64,000 nt of DNA from Copromyces sp. CBS 386.78. Lineage: Eukaryota > Ascomycota > Sordariomycetes > Sordariales > Sordariaceae. This document shows, one piece after another, positions 34,870 to 47,967 of the stretch. The stretch's first letter is position 1. Every line of letters begins with the position of its first letter. The DNA lies in NCBI GenBank assembly GCA_030685235.1, contig MU839102.1, positions 310,001 to 374,000 on the forward strand. The letters are read 5' to 3'. Both the position numbers and the translations under genes were made by a program. A model generated the notes under the pieces. It ran no database searches, was not told the DNA's origin, and saw only the letters and a program-made list of their open reading frames with translations.

Positions 34870-37800
34870 CTAATGATACCCATTCGGCTTATGTGACGAC
34901 CCCGGAGTCCCAGGGCTCTTGGGCGACCTCATCAGCCCACTATTACTCATATCCCCCCCTGCGCCGAGCACCGATTTTCCCCCGACACTAGCATGGCTAT
35001 TATGCCTACTATGATGTCCCTGGTTGTAATTGTGATTTGGCATCTGCCCTGGCGCCGCACCACTGCCTACGCCACTAGCAGTAGCAGCCTTACTGTTCCT
35101 CCTACTACTGCTCGGCCTCGACGCACCCTCCTGCTCGCTTATCAACTTCTCCATAAAAGCAATGTAATCGTACTGCTCCATGCCGCGATCGCTCTGCATG
35201 TCCGGGCCGGTATGCTTCGGGATGATCTCGATGAGCTTCTCGATCACCTCGTCGGGGACCAACGAGTGGCGGAGGTCCATCTCGGTCACGTACGGTTTGC
35301 CGTCGGCAACTTCCCGGAAGGACTGGAAGACTTGCTCGGCCGTGTTCTGGTCCTCGGTCACGTCCACCATGAAGCGGATGAACTGCTCGAACGTGACGCG
35401 GTCGCGGCCGTTGGAGGTCGCGAGGAAGTACTCGTGCATTTCGTCTTCGGAAAACACGAGACCCAGGGAGGCCAAGGCGGCACTAAATTCGAGTTCCGAA
35501 AGCGAGTTGGTATCGTCCCGGTCAAAGTGCCGGAATACGGACTCGAACTCCTCGAGCTGGATGGGCGTCAGGTTGGTCATGTTGCGGGCCACCATCTGGT
35601 TCTCGAGGAAGGCGAGCTTCTTGGAAACGGACGACTTGACGAGGGAGAGCTCGTAGCAGAGCTCGTCGTAGCTGTAGGTCGTGAAGTCGTTTTCTTCGAT
35701 GTTGGCTTCCTGGCACTTGAGGTCGACGGCCTCGATGGTCTTGAGGTAGGCGTCTAGTGGAGGGAGATTTTCGGAGAGCTTGCGGACGTGGTGCAGCTGG
35801 TCTTCTACGTCGCCTTCGAGCCCGGAGATGGCGAGTTGCATGGTGTTGAGGGCAAGGGCGAAATCGTTGGCTTTGTCGGCGAAAGATTTTCGGAGGGCGT
35901 CTTTAATGCTGAAGGGGTGTTAGCAGCTGTTCTAACAAACTTTCCGCGCAAAAGCCAGTGGAATACAAAATACATACTCTCTGATGGTTTCGTTGATCAA
36001 CTGTCCCCGGCTCATCTCCGCCTTGGACAAGTTGTTCCATTCCTCATCCAACCTCTCCATCTTTAAATGTGTTGGTGGCTCATACGGCCGTAGTCGGTAT
36101 GTAGCCAGCTTTGTCTTGATATTTCCGAGCAACGTTGCAAGATCACTCTTTTCCGCTACCCATTCTCTCTTCTTGCCCTTCTTATATGATGCAAACTGGA
36201 ACGCCTGCGCCTTAGCATCGGCATAGGTACCATCAAAAGTGGCCCCCTGCCAAGAAACGATCTGCTCCTGGATAGCCTTGAGCAGAGCGGCCATTCTACG
36301 CTCATAAGCGCTCTGCATCTCCCAGGCACCCTGCATGTTGTTGAAGAACTTCTCCACACGGCGGCCGGCGTTCTCGACCTTCTCCATCTGCGAAAAGGCG
36401 TGGAACCAGTAGGCGATGTAGGTCATCAACGAACGCTCATCGGGCTTGGTAACGTCGCACACATCCTCAACATCGAGCAGCTTGGGGATACCGATCTCGG
36501 CATGAGCGATATCGAAAGCCAGCTGCATGTTTCCACGATGATCCGACTTGTCGAGGGCGTCGTAGTCGATGAGATCGGGGCGGTGGATATCGAGAAGGGC
36601 GCAGAAGGCCAGACCGTCATTCCAGCTGCCGCTGAAATCACGGACGTCGACCTCGTCGTAGCACGCTGTCTTGCGCTGACACCATAGTAACAGACCCTCC
36701 TTTGCTGTCATACCTTCTTCGTTGATGTCGTTGATGGTGAAGCGCAGAATGAGAGTCCAGATGAGACCCAGAATGATCTTCCGGTTTCCATCCACGATAT
36801 CCTCCGCACCAATGTTTGTCATCTGAATACCTCGGGATTTGATAAAGTTTAGCGCGAGATTGGCATTCTCGAAACGCTGAACTCTGAGCTTCGGTTTGGC
36901 GGCATAGCGCCCAAGTGAGTCGCCAGAAAGACATTCTAGTAGATGGATAAGCATAACCTGATGGCATGGAAAGGAATTAGTTGTCAGGCTAAACAGAAAA
37001 AAGGAATTGGATTCGTGGATGGCGCATAGGAGATTAATAACGTACAGCATCGCTGAGGTCTTTTACCAGGTCCTTGACCTCGAGGCCGCGAACCTCAATC
37101 TTGGTGTTTAGCCATTTGGTGAAGGTCTTTTGCTGGACCGTGATCCATTGTTGTTGCTCTGCGAAGGCCATCTTGGTGAAACCGGCTGGCTGCTCCGTAA
37201 CTAACTTCGGGGCGCGAAGGGGTTCGGAGGAAGCCCTCTGGAATCTTGTCGGGTTCCGGGGTCCTGGGCTTAATGCCTCCCTTTTGGTGCTGGCTAGAGC
37301 TAGGCTGGTCGAGCCTGAGCGCTCTAGACGGGCGGCATGCAATTGTTTGGCGTCCCGCCGAGTACGTGTGAGCGGCTGCTCCGGGGAGGAGTCGGACTGG
37401 TAGCAGAGAGAAGATAGGGGGTGGTTGTATGCGGATGCGGTCGAGACGCTGGTGACGACGGACGATCGGCGCGAATCAAAGACCAAGTCACCGTCTGATA
37501 ACGAACTCGAGTAATCGGACGACGAGGCAGTCGAATGGATCGAAAGCGACGGAGGACGGCCGATTGTTGCAGGACAAGACGCGGAGGGCGGCTCTCCTGG
37601 ACTTGTAAGTTCGGTGTGGTCGGTATTTAGCCTGAGGACGGGGTTTGGTGTTGCTGCTGCTGGGGAGGTTGGGGTTCCTTCAGCAGTGTGGGCGCAGGTA
37701 CCGTCTCGTCTCACAGCCTCGGACGCAGGCTGGGGATGATGGAGAGGATGTTGTTGATGTCTGGAACTGGTGGTGTGGGTGGGCAATTCAGGGAACTTTT

Positions 37801-37999
37801 CCACCTGGACTGGGCCTCCGGAGTTCGTCTCCCAACTGCTGGTGCTGGCGCCGGTGCTGGACCTGGACCTGGTAGTGGATTGGGTGGGTGACTGGGCGGC
37901 TGCTCTAGCAGGGGCAGCTGGGTCTGGCAGAGCCGCTGCCGGCTGCCCACTTTGCGCTGACGGCCCTAGCTCGCCGATCTCCACCCCCGGCAACTCCAT
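34870..37999 (-). CDS. alpha-actinin, actin cross-linking protein
   Basis: Three exons read 37999-37046, 36957-35978 and 35908-34870; predicted 990 aa from the ATG at 37999. Residues 1-276 are a Ser/Pro/Thr-rich extension. From Met277 (MAFAEQQQWITVQQKTF) the classic order follows: CH1, CH2 (DFSGSWNDGLAFCALLDIHRP), about two spectrin-like helical repeats, then EF-hand-like modules (FRHFDRDDTNSLSELEF) and a Ser/Gly-rich tail. Measured from Met277 the protein is 714 aa, the size of ordinary fungal alpha-actinins. Family knowledge: an antiparallel dimer bundling actin at the septation ring. The start is the main doubt: the frame stays open upstream to 38167 but has no ATG there, so either the extension is real, it joins an unseen exon, or translation starts at Met277. 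Confidence 0.88.
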
Positions 38000-40193
38000 T
38001 CTTTGCTGTGACTGGCTGACTGCCGACCGGTTGGCGCCCGTGCTCGTCCCCCCAGACTCTTCGGTCTCTTGAGAGATTACGGTTGCCGATAACGTTATTC
38101 GATGGTAGCGTTTCTTGTGGTGGACCGTCAGGGGTGACAGTTCCCGTTCGGTTGGATGCAGCTGCACTTCTCTTCTCAGGACTTTATCTTCTTTGGTGTA
38201 CTCAATTGAAATTGTTTTCGGTGATCTCGTGATATTCCCAGGTCCTGCCGGGGAGTTATACCGATTTCAACGTCTCGAAGGAAGAACATGAGCATGACCG
38301 ATCACTTTATAGATCCCAATTCGCACTTGCTCCATCATTCTCCGACGTGACAAAGAGACTTCAACATCTCGATGTTCCCCAGGGAGCCTGTATCTTGGCG
38401 TACATGTCCACAGTGAAACACATCGCTGTTAATGCACGTCTAATCGGGCCCGTGACAGCCCAGGGTTATCCGTGGTCCATATGGCTTTGACTTGACGATC
38501 GTGGGGTTATGGATCCTCGAGGAGGGTTACACCTTTGGGGAACCCACTTCGATTTGCTCAACGACGCCCATTGTTGACTGTATACGGAGATACCGTGTAA
38601 TGAGTGCAAAGAAGTTGTTTCGATGTGAACATAACCACCGGAGTCAACCACTTGTTCCTCAACCTTGACCCGATTACTCGGTTCTGTACTGGGTGCCCGC
38701 AGCTCCCGTCGTCCTGTGTCTCGGAAAAGATCACATCCCGATAACAACCATGGTACTCTGCTCAAATGGTCGAGCTCAACTGCCTCTGATCTCAGTAGGT
38801 AACCACGATGCTTCGGCAATATAGACAGCGGAAGTACAAGCACAGGTGGAAGCCATGCGCAATGGATGCTCTGCATGAACACTTTCCAAGCTGTCTCACA
38901 CATGCAGTCGGCTTTGAATCTCGACGTCTCGAAAGTGCGGGTACCTGAGCCCGCCTTCAGCCTCTTTCCTTGTCCAGAAGTTTGGGACTTGAACCCGGAC
39001 CGTTGATCCAATCCAGCCAATTTTCCGGCACGGATCTGTTCTCCCCAGAATCGTATTTGGTCCTGGGTTGCTGGGGTGATCTAGACCTCCGACCCCTCCA
39101 CATTTCCCATCCTGTTCTTCACTCGAAACTCGCTGTCTTCTTTTGAGCCACACTGTCTCTATTCCGCAAGTTCTACAAACTGAGAGAGACCACAGAGTGG
39201 CTTGGCTTTCGCAAATGGCGTGATCTGGTGCCGTGGTCAGTTCTGGACTCAATGAGGCTGCAGCATCCGCCTTCTTCATTCCATCCAGTTCGGATGAGAA
39301 GTCGGTATGAGGTGGGCTCGCCTTCGTTCAGGCTTCAGTATGGTAGAATCGGTGAAATTAAATTTCGTGTCCGGGTTCCTGGTGGTCAGTTCGCAGCCGC
39401 ATCGATATGAGTGTTGTTTGTTCTCCTTGGGCGATTTTGGCAGGCGTGAAGGGGAGTTCCCGCGTAGTTCATTTCCGATTTGCAAAAAAACCTTCGAGCA
39501 AAGGAAGGAACGGACGTCAGAGGTACAGAGGTACTTCGCATGGTCGCAGAGATTCTGGCCAATCACCAGAATGAGGACCCTGAATTCCCCATAAAAGTTG
39601 GGGGTGCCCCGCGGCCCACCCCCACAACTGCGCTTTCTGCCCACAGTGCAGAGTTTACAATTGCAGTGAATGTGAAAGCGGTGTAAACTTCTGGTCCGTC
39701 TTCAAAAGCGCTGCTCCTTCGCCCGTTCTCCCCTTCCACCTCACACAAACCACTGCACTCCGAAAAAAAAAAAAATCACAAACGGCCAACACGCAAAGGG
39801 TAAAGGAAGAATCTGTTCAAAAGCAATATTCGCAATCCAAGCATTGTTGCGCTGTTTTGCTTTCGACAATCCTACCAGCAATCGTAGTCGCAGTCCCTCT
39901 TTGGACCCTGCGACCTCCACTGTCTGTACCTTTCTCCGCTGTGGACTGACTGACCGAAAACGGATCCCTGTCTGGGCTCAGATTTATTTCACAACGTCCA
40001 GCATCCATCAAGCAAGCATCAACATACCCTTCAGCATTTCCTGCAGAGCTTGATATACCAACATCGCACCACACAACAATTAGGCATCTTCTACTCACAT
40101 TCAATTATCGTCGGTCGCACATTCTGTAACGATATCTACCAGAATTGTCTCGCCATACTTGTCAAAACAACCTTATCCTAGCTCATCTTCAAC
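38000..40193. other. divergent intergenic region, 2.2 kb
   Basis: No gene supported between alpha-actinin (-) and PUS7 (+). Frames up to 184 codons on the minus strand at 38466-39020 have no motifs, and their flanks give no consistent splice model. A 13-base A run lies near 39764-39776. The region should hold both promoters. Confidence 0.5.
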
Positions 40194-43033
40194 ATGGCTC
40201 AGCGCCAGGGCACTCATGTGCCTGCTGTGCGTGCTGCTTCAGAGAAAAATCTCGGCATCACCCAACGCTCAGCTTCCATCAACTTCTCCTGGACCGGCGA
40301 CATCAGGAAGCGGTAGGTTCTCACCCAATCTGTTTCACTTAAAGGTGACGTGCAGCTGATTCTGACCACAATTAGATATACCGACTTCCTCGTCTATGAA
40401 ATCCGCAAGGATGGCACAACGGTTCATCTTCGCGAGTACGAAGAGCTGGAGCCAGCGGCCCCAAAGGTTCGTTGTCACATACTATGCTGTTCGTCAGGAT
40501 CTTCACGTACTAATCTCATACATAGGCTGCACCTGCCCCCCAACCTACACCAGAAACTGTCGCTCCTACTGCCGAGCCAGAGATCAAGCCCATCTCCGAC
40601 GAAGACAGGCAACTACTGGTAAACTTGATCAATGAGGCAGCTACTGAGAAGCTGATTCAGCTCGATGAAGCTGTCCAGGCAAAGAAGAAGATCTCCAGCG
40701 GAGAGCGGACTATAGTGTTTGACCCCATCACCGATCGCGGTCAGCGCGCTAGCCTCCACCAGCAGATTCGCCGCATCTTCGGCAATCGCATTGAGACACT
40801 GGCCAACAACACTGGCGTCATCACCGCCTCACCTTCCAAGTTCTCAAAGAACAACCGTGTTGGCGGAAATGGCCCCCGCGCCAACAACAGCCGTTCCCGG
40901 GACCAGAGCAAGAGCTTCACCCAGCTCGGCGGCGAGTACCTGCATTTCACAATGTACAAGGAAAACAAGGATACGATGGATGCGGTCAACACCATCGCGC
41001 GTCTTCTCAAGATCAAGGCCACCAACTTCGGGTTCGCCGGAACCAAGGATCGTCGTGCTGGTACCGTCCAGCGTATCAGCGTTTACCGCCAGCGCGCATC
41101 TAACCTGCTTTGGCTGAACACTCGCCTTCCCAACATCAAGGTTGGCGACTTTGCTCATGCCAACGAGCCTCTCCAGCTGGGCCAGCATGGCGGCAATGAG
41201 TTCGTCATCACACTCAAGAACTGCCAACCGCTTGGAGGCGCCGGATGCTCAGTTGACCAGCGCGTGAGGAAGCTCCGTGAGGCTGTTGAGTTCGGTTTGG
41301 CGTATCTGAATCGTCATGGATACATCAACTACTATGGTCTCCAACGTTTCGGCACTTACGCGATTGGCACCCACCTCCTGGGCATGAAGGTCCTGAAAGA
41401 GGACTACGAGGGTGTGCTTAACGACATCCTTCATGTCGAAGATCATTTCCTGCAAGAGGCATTTGATCTTGAAGAGAAGGAGCCCATACATACACACGAC
41501 TTCCACAACAGCCGCGACGATTACAATCGCGCAAAGGCCATCACCATTTGGAGGACCACCAGGAATGCCCAGAAGGCTTTGGCCATCCTTCCAAAGCGGT
41601 TCAGCTCCGAGGCCGCCATCATTCGTCATCTCGGTAACAACGCGAAGGACTTCATGGGCGCCCTCTTGAGCATTACCCGTGGCATGCGCATGATGTATAT
41701 CCATGCTTACCAGTCGTTTGTGTGGAACCACATGGCCTCAAAGCGCTGGTCCATGTACGGTCCTGCCGTCGTCGAGGGTGATCTCGTGTTGGTCAAGAAC
41801 GACCAGTCCGCTGCCGATGCTGACGCCGAGGAGGATGACAACTGTTACGCACAAGCCCGCGCACTTACGAAGGAAGATATCGAGAGTGGCAAGTACACCA
41901 TTTTCGACATCGTTCTTCCCACTCCCGGATACGACGTCATCTACCCTCGCAATGCTATCGGCGAGGCGTATGTCACATTCATGAAGAACGAGGAGAATGG
42001 CGGTTTGGATCCTTACGCCATGCGCCGTCGCCAAAAGGAGTTCAGCCTTAGCGGAAACTATCGTCATGTGCTTGGCCGCTTTATCGGCGAGCCACAATAT
42101 GCCATCCGCGTCTACAATGATGATACTGAACAAATGTACCCTACAGACCTGGACTTCTGCAATGCGGCAAATGCAGAGAAGAAGGCCGCCAAGGCCAAGG
42201 CTCGCGCATCTCGTCCTCTCCTTGCCAATTGGGCACATTTCGCCAACAACACCGAGCAATACGACCAGGCAATTACCAATGAACGTCGCCGCAAGGCCTC
42301 CGAGTCGCCGGAGTCTGATGGAGTGGTCAAGGCCAGGGAGACTTGGATCCAAACCGGGCTTGACGGCAGTGACAAGCGTGTTAAGATCGCGCGTCACCAG
42401 CAAGAGTTTGAGACCAAGGTGCCTGTCGAGAACATTCCTGCAGAGGCTGTTGACAATGCTACAAATGGCCTCGCTTCCATCGCTACCAAGACACCCACCC
42501 TGGCGAAGGGATTGTCGGACCTGTACTACGAGTCCACTGCTCAACAAGCGGTAATCAAGTCGGAGGATGGCCTTATCAAGCAGGAGGAGGATGTCTTGAT
42601 GATCGAGGAGTCCACGGCACCCCAACCTGATGCTATGGAGGCTGTTACTCTCACTCGCGAGGCCACTTCCCAAAGCAACCAGTCTGCGGTCGCCGACCCG
42701 ATGGGCTGGTATGGATCGAGCATGCCCGCTCTTCCTGCCGCCGCTGAGACCGCATCCTCACTGGTCCCCAATAAGAGCGAGGACGACAATGAAGCTGACA
42801 CGAAGAAGGCGGCAAATCTGATTGTCCCTGTCCTCCACTCGCCCTCGGAGAACCCTTTGGCTTCTGTCGACAATTCAGAAGTCATCCGTAGCAGCCCTGA
42901 TGCCAGCAAGCTTGCTGTCATTCTCAAGTTCCAGCTGAGAAGCAGCAATTACGCCACTGTTGTGCTCCGTGAGCTCATGGGCACTATGGAGGAGGATGTT
43001 GCATCTGGCGTCGCCTCCTCTGACGGAAACTAA
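40194..43033 (+). CDS. PUS7: Pus7, TruD-type tRNA/mRNA pseudouridine synthase
   Basis: Three exons: 40194-40312, 40376-40466 and 40526-43033; product 905 aa. The TruD catalytic motif FAGTKDRRAGTVQR includes the nucleophile Asp245. Conserved neighbours follow: GDFAHANEPLQLGQHGGNEFVITL, RHGYINYYGLQRFG (residues absent in other synthase families) and GMRMMYIHAYQSFVWNHMAS. The Ala/Pro-rich stretch about residues 71-92 and an acidic, Ser-rich C-terminal tail (about 660-800) look disordered. The last block, AVILKFQLRSSNYATVVLRELMGT, closes the TruD fold and shows the protein is complete. Family knowledge: Pus7 makes pseudouridine in tRNA, U2 snRNA and mRNA in the nucleus and cytoplasm. Confidence 0.93.
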
Positions 43034-44578
43034 AGATCTCAATGGGATCTTATCGAAGCAACGACACTGCGCCCCAGCACTGTCTTGCTCCAACTCAACC
43101 TCTCATTGCTCGGCATTTCTCAATATGGCTCGATATGCGGTCCCACCCCAGATGTACAAGGAAAGCCGCATTTCACAAGTTATCGACATCAAGCCATGGA
43201 GTACCAACGCCTTGAGACGGTATCACACAATCGGCAACAATATCCCCTGCAGTGAGATTCAACAGCCATGTACATCAGCACATCTCGCTGCAGTGACTAT
43301 GGCTCCTTTTCGGAGGTCCTGCCTAGTTATTTCACTTCTTCACCAGCAAAAGAGCGTGGTAGTCTACAACCAACGATCGACTACCAGTACCCAATGGGAT
43401 ACGGGATACAACGCCCTCACCACACAACGAAACCTGCTGTCTCTTCAATAAGGACGCAGAGTTACTGTTACATTACGTGCTTGTCATTGCAAGTACAAGT
43501 TCATACGACCAGTCACCCTCTTCATGTCCAGATTCACTCTTCTCTCATTTCTCGCACAATGTACCAATGGCACATGGACACACTTGATCAAGTCCGGCCA
43601 AAAAGAGAGAAGATGGATGTTCCGATGGGTGCATTTCCCTGGAAAGTCAGGATCAAGTTCAGACCTACATGGTCTTCATGTTGTTTGTTTTTATATCTGT
43701 ATCTATGTTTACAGGTCGCTGGGCATCTCGGACTTTGCTTCTGTATCTCTGGGTCATCACAATGGCCGATTTACACATAAGAGGTTGTCCACTGGCATCT
43801 AGTTTGGCATTTTGGGCGCTCAGGTGCATGGTTCAGCTTAAGGGATGGACGGTTGTCAAAAGTTCAGAAATCATTGCATTTTACTGTCGCTTTCATAGAC
43901 CTTGAGATACCCACACCAGATGTTTCGCATAGGGAAGGTACAGCCACCAGTGTGTGGACATAAGGAAATCAAAGTCAGCAATCAACTTCAGTATTCGTGA
44001 CAAGAAAACATTGCATTGTGGTGATCCAATGTCCTTTGGTGTAGCGCTCCGAAGTCGGCAAACCCAACGTTGACACACATCGATTTTGAGGCCTTCTAGT
44101 ACTTTAAATGGCAATTCTTGTTCGGAATGGGTAGGTCGCTGCAGGCAAATCATGAAGTCATGGTATTGTTCTCCTCCGATTGTTCCAAAAACAGCTGAGA
44201 ATAGAGGCGTAAATGTCAGGTGCAATGGGGCCTGTGGCCTACCTGGCAGAATCTATAAGGAGAGTTGTGCGTAAATTAGAATGTTAGTCTGTCTATATTC
44301 GCCCTTATTTACAATCGAGAGAACTGACTGGTCAAGGGAGGATCAGCGAAGCGTATCGGGATAGCTGCTGTTTACTTTTTCCCTTTTGCGTTTGGTGGTC
44401 CCCTCTCAAGGATGCGTGCCGCAATCTCCACCTGCACCGGCAAACAGCGTGACCACATACCCGATCGAACGGAACGCTCGATATTCCCGTTCTCCTCAAT
44501 TTCAATCACACTATCTGTTGTCTCCTTCCTACCACATGTGAGAAGCACTTAAAAACCACAACCTATCAAGCCGGTCCC
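43034..44578. other. intergenic, 1.5 kb
   Basis: No gene supported. Frames of up to 170 codons follow PUS7 (43268-43780) but show no motif or codon character and lie in its 3' flank. The last 100 bases look like a leader before the kinase fragment. Confidence 0.5.
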
Positions 44579-44832
44579 ATGGACGACGCATTTCAGGATG
44601 CCTCTCTGCGAGGCTGTAAAATAGGTATCACCGGCCCTCCGTACAACAAGATTTACTACTGGATCCGCAAAAAGAAAAGGGATGAAAAACCGGTTGAGTG
44701 CTGGGGCCACGAGAAGCTGTTGGGTCGAGGCGCGTTCGGCGAGGTATGGAGGGCGGTGTGCACTATAGTGAAGTGCGCGCGGTCAAGAAGATTAGCAAGA
44801 AACAGGATGGGTTTGTTGAGTCGGTTAAGAGG
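44579..44832 (+). pseudogene. protein kinase fragment, 5' part (split by copia element)
   Basis: From an ATG at 44579 the frame encodes an N-terminal lead and a kinase glycine loop, GHEKLLGRGAFGEVWRA. A frameshift near 44745-44755 then moves the rest to another frame, which reads EVRAVKKISKKQDGFVESVKR, including the expected VAIK-type lysine. The sequence stops at the retrotransposon boundary. Joining it across the element to 51512 continues without loss as EIEALIIFTREK, the alphaC region of a kinase N-lobe. Only the N-lobe start is present; no catalytic loop was found on either side, so the gene was probably a fragment even before insertion. Confidence 0.7.
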
Positions 44833-45020
44833 TGTTGAACTATGACGAAGGAGGTGATCACGTGAGACGATGGAGTAGTGGTGAAATGTCTTAATTAATT
44901 AAAGAGAGAGAGCAAGAGAGGAGAAAAGGGAGGACTAAGTCCGACTTATATACAGGGTAGCCATATATAGATCGTATCTACTAATACCAAGAATACCAAA
45001 ACATATAAATAGCTTCAACA
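44833..45020 (-). repeat. left (3') LTR of the copia element
   Basis: 188 bp, starting TGTTGAAC and ending TTCAACA. Its outer part keeps CG- and TG-containing words, while its inner part carries A where the right LTR has G, so mutation affected only the side facing the element body. Confidence 0.9.
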
Positions 45021-47520
45021 CTCCTCTTCAATCCAAATATGGATTTCCCTATTGGGAAAAGATAAAAAAGAAGGAGGGAAAGAGGAGAGAAAGAAGGAGA
45101 AAAAAAATTATTTATAGGAATGCTCTCTTAGCCTAACGCGGTTAATATTAGTAAAACCCGGTAGAAAAAAAGGATTACTACTATAAGGGGTGAATAGGAA
45201 AAAAGGATGGTAATAGAAGTACGAGAAAACGGCAAAGTAATAAAATTCGTAAAAGGAAAGAGAAAGAATGGAGAAGTAATATAATTCCGGATCTAATAGT
45301 CGTAAGACTATAAGGGTAGTACTAATCGATTCGTCTTATTAAGGCGGATAAAATAAAAGTATAGATAAGGTCGTGGCGTAGTAGGAAGGGTAAGAAATAT
45401 CCGTAAGTCGATTTTTAAAATTTCTTATATTGAAAAATTTCGCGGAAATCGGAAAGTTACGACTTAGACCGTTAAAGTGTACGGATAGTAGACTAGAAGG
45501 AGTAGGAAATATATAGGAAGGACTAGCTTAGTATAAAATATAATAAAAGATAATAAAGTAGTATAATAACTTCGTAATAGGTATAAAGATAGTAGTACGT
45601 AAGTATAGGGGAATATTAATTATATAGGTACTAAAAAAGCACTATTAGAAAATAATAATATTATTATAGAAGGCCTAAAGCCTAATAATATTATTCGAAA
45701 ATACCGTAGGGGAGGGCCTTCGTAAAGATATTAGCGACTTCCTCTTTAGTAGGCACGTATTAGAAATTTACGCTTCTAGTGGTCTAAACTTCTTTATATT
45801 ATATATATTGGATATTAATATACTTGGTACGGGTATAGTACTATAGGTTTTTCGTAAGGGCTATAGCACTTTAATTATTATAACGAATAATAGTAACGTT
45901 TATCGGGGGATAAGCGAGGTCTAATAATAGTCTTCTAAACTATATTACTTCTTTCGCCGCTTAAATTTATATTATTACTTCTACTTCGTAAGAAGATAGA
46001 GCGATAATCTACTAGTATTTAAATTGCTAATTAATAGTTACGCTACTGATATAAAATATATAACTTTTAATAGAGCGTTTAGTAACGGTATTTCCCCCCT
46101 AATCCATATCCGAAAAGCCGGTAAATAAAATAAATAGGCTAGCGTAAGTAAAATAGAGGATAAAAGTGCCCTAAAAGTACTAGAGAATACGTTTTACAAC
46201 TATAATATAATATTAAATTAGCCTAGCGAAATAACGGTTATAAAAAGATACTATAAAAACTATATTTAATCGTATACCTAATATAATATATATAAGGGAA
46301 TTAATAGCGCTTATATACCAATGCTTATCGGCAGCGGTAGCCTCGAAACCTTCGGGTAGTTTAAGTATTTTATTAATATTTATTAGCGTAATTATTAACC
46401 GGTAATTTAATATCCCGAAATCCTTAAATATTTTTTTGAAGTAAGCCTTTTAGCTTAGTCAAAGGATATAATTTAGCTTATTACGGGTAATTAATATATT
46501 TAAATAATAAGAGTAGGGTCTTATATCGGTTATTTTAAAGCGTTTACTAAAGGTAATTTTAAATTATTAAACGTCGGGTTTAGAAGGCCCGGCAATAAAG
46601 AAATTATTAACGTAAATAGTAATATAAATAATACTTTTATTAAAAATAATAATATCGGCGGGGAGGGGAGAAAAACCGAAGTTACTAAAGAATTTAACTA
46701 AAGTATTATACTAAACCTAAAGACTTTATTTTAGGCTATATAAAGTACAATTAAATTTATATATTAGGGTAGGGTTATTATTAATAATATTTAATAGTTA
46801 TTCTACGAAAATTTCTTCTTCGACCGAACTATAGAAAAAAGCGGTTTGGACGTTTATTTATTCGAATTCTAAATCGAAGGCGGTAGCGAAGGCAAAAATA
46901 AGCTTATAATTTATAAATTTTATAACGGACGTAAATATTTCATTATAATTAATCCCCTCCTATTATTCGAAGCCCTAAACTACCTAACGAACTTTATAAC
47001 GAAGGACCTCGTTATTTGCGCCGGTCTTAAATTTATATACCTATTTTCCGGATAGTAGGCGGCGGCCTAAGCTCCGGGGAACGAGGGTCTAAATTTAATT
47101 ATTAATAAGGGATTAATATTCGGCCTATATAATTAAATACTAATCTTTCTAATCTAATCGTTTAATAGCCTCTCGAAGGTTTTTAAGTTCTAATACTAAT
47201 AGGGTAATAAAGGTAATGAAGGCTAGAAAATCGGATTTAAAACTATTAATTACTTTTAATAATAATTGTTACCTATTGAAAATAGTAGAATCTAGGGGAC
47301 GGAGTTCGGGGTAACGATTTATAATAGTACGCTAGTAATCTAGGTCGAAAAAGCTTAAATTACCGCTAATAAAAATAATATTTTAAATTAGCAATAACGG
47401 TACTTATAATTCAAGTTAAAATAAGTACTAGGGTAATCTATTTAAGAGTGAGGGGTTAAATAATATAGACCGAATAGGCGAGAATAGAAATAACGTAAGC
47501 GAATTAAAAATTCCCCTTAA

Positions 47521-47967
47521 TTACAATAGCGGAATTCCCTTTAGATTTATATTAGGGGGGTAAACTAGTAGAAATATTACCGGAGGCGGAAGTAAAGTAG
47601 AGGAATAGAAGGCCGGGAACCGGAGCCGGGGAAACAACGGGATTAATAGGGTATAGGCGGCGGGGGGACTATATAATATAATTATATACCCCTCCGCTAG
47701 AAAGTCGGGAAATAAGGCGGATAAATCTATAATAAAAGTATTAAAATCTAAGTCCGACGTAGGATAGAAGGAAGGTAAAACAGTATTAAAATCCAGTATA
47801 AAATTAGCGGAAATATATATATATATTTTATTAACAACAATATTATTAGTAGAAATAATCTTATTACTATTAATAAGGATAATATAATTCGTAGAACCTT
47901 CGTAGCCTAGTAACTTACTTCGGCTAACGGCGGGTACTAACTTGCCTAGGAAATCGGCGTCGGACAA
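47521..47967 (-). pseudogene. copia pol remnant: integrase C-terminal region
   Basis: This is the longest surviving open stretch (148 codons) in the element. It opens with a FLGKLVPAVSRSKLLGYEGS-type block, the copia motif that follows the integrase core. After it comes a hydrophobic, Pro-rich linker toward the reverse transcriptase. It is only a fragment of the former polyprotein. No ATG of its own is expected. Confidence 0.6.

Noticed and set aside
37997..38167. Start of alpha-actinin at 38167
   Set aside because: That codon is GTG, not ATG; the first in-frame ATG is at 37999.
38466..39020. 184-codon minus frame
   Set aside because: No motif, no consistent exon partner, lies in a probable promoter region.
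43268..43780. 170-codon frame after PUS7
   Set aside because: No family resemblance and mixed codon character; 3' flank of PUS7.
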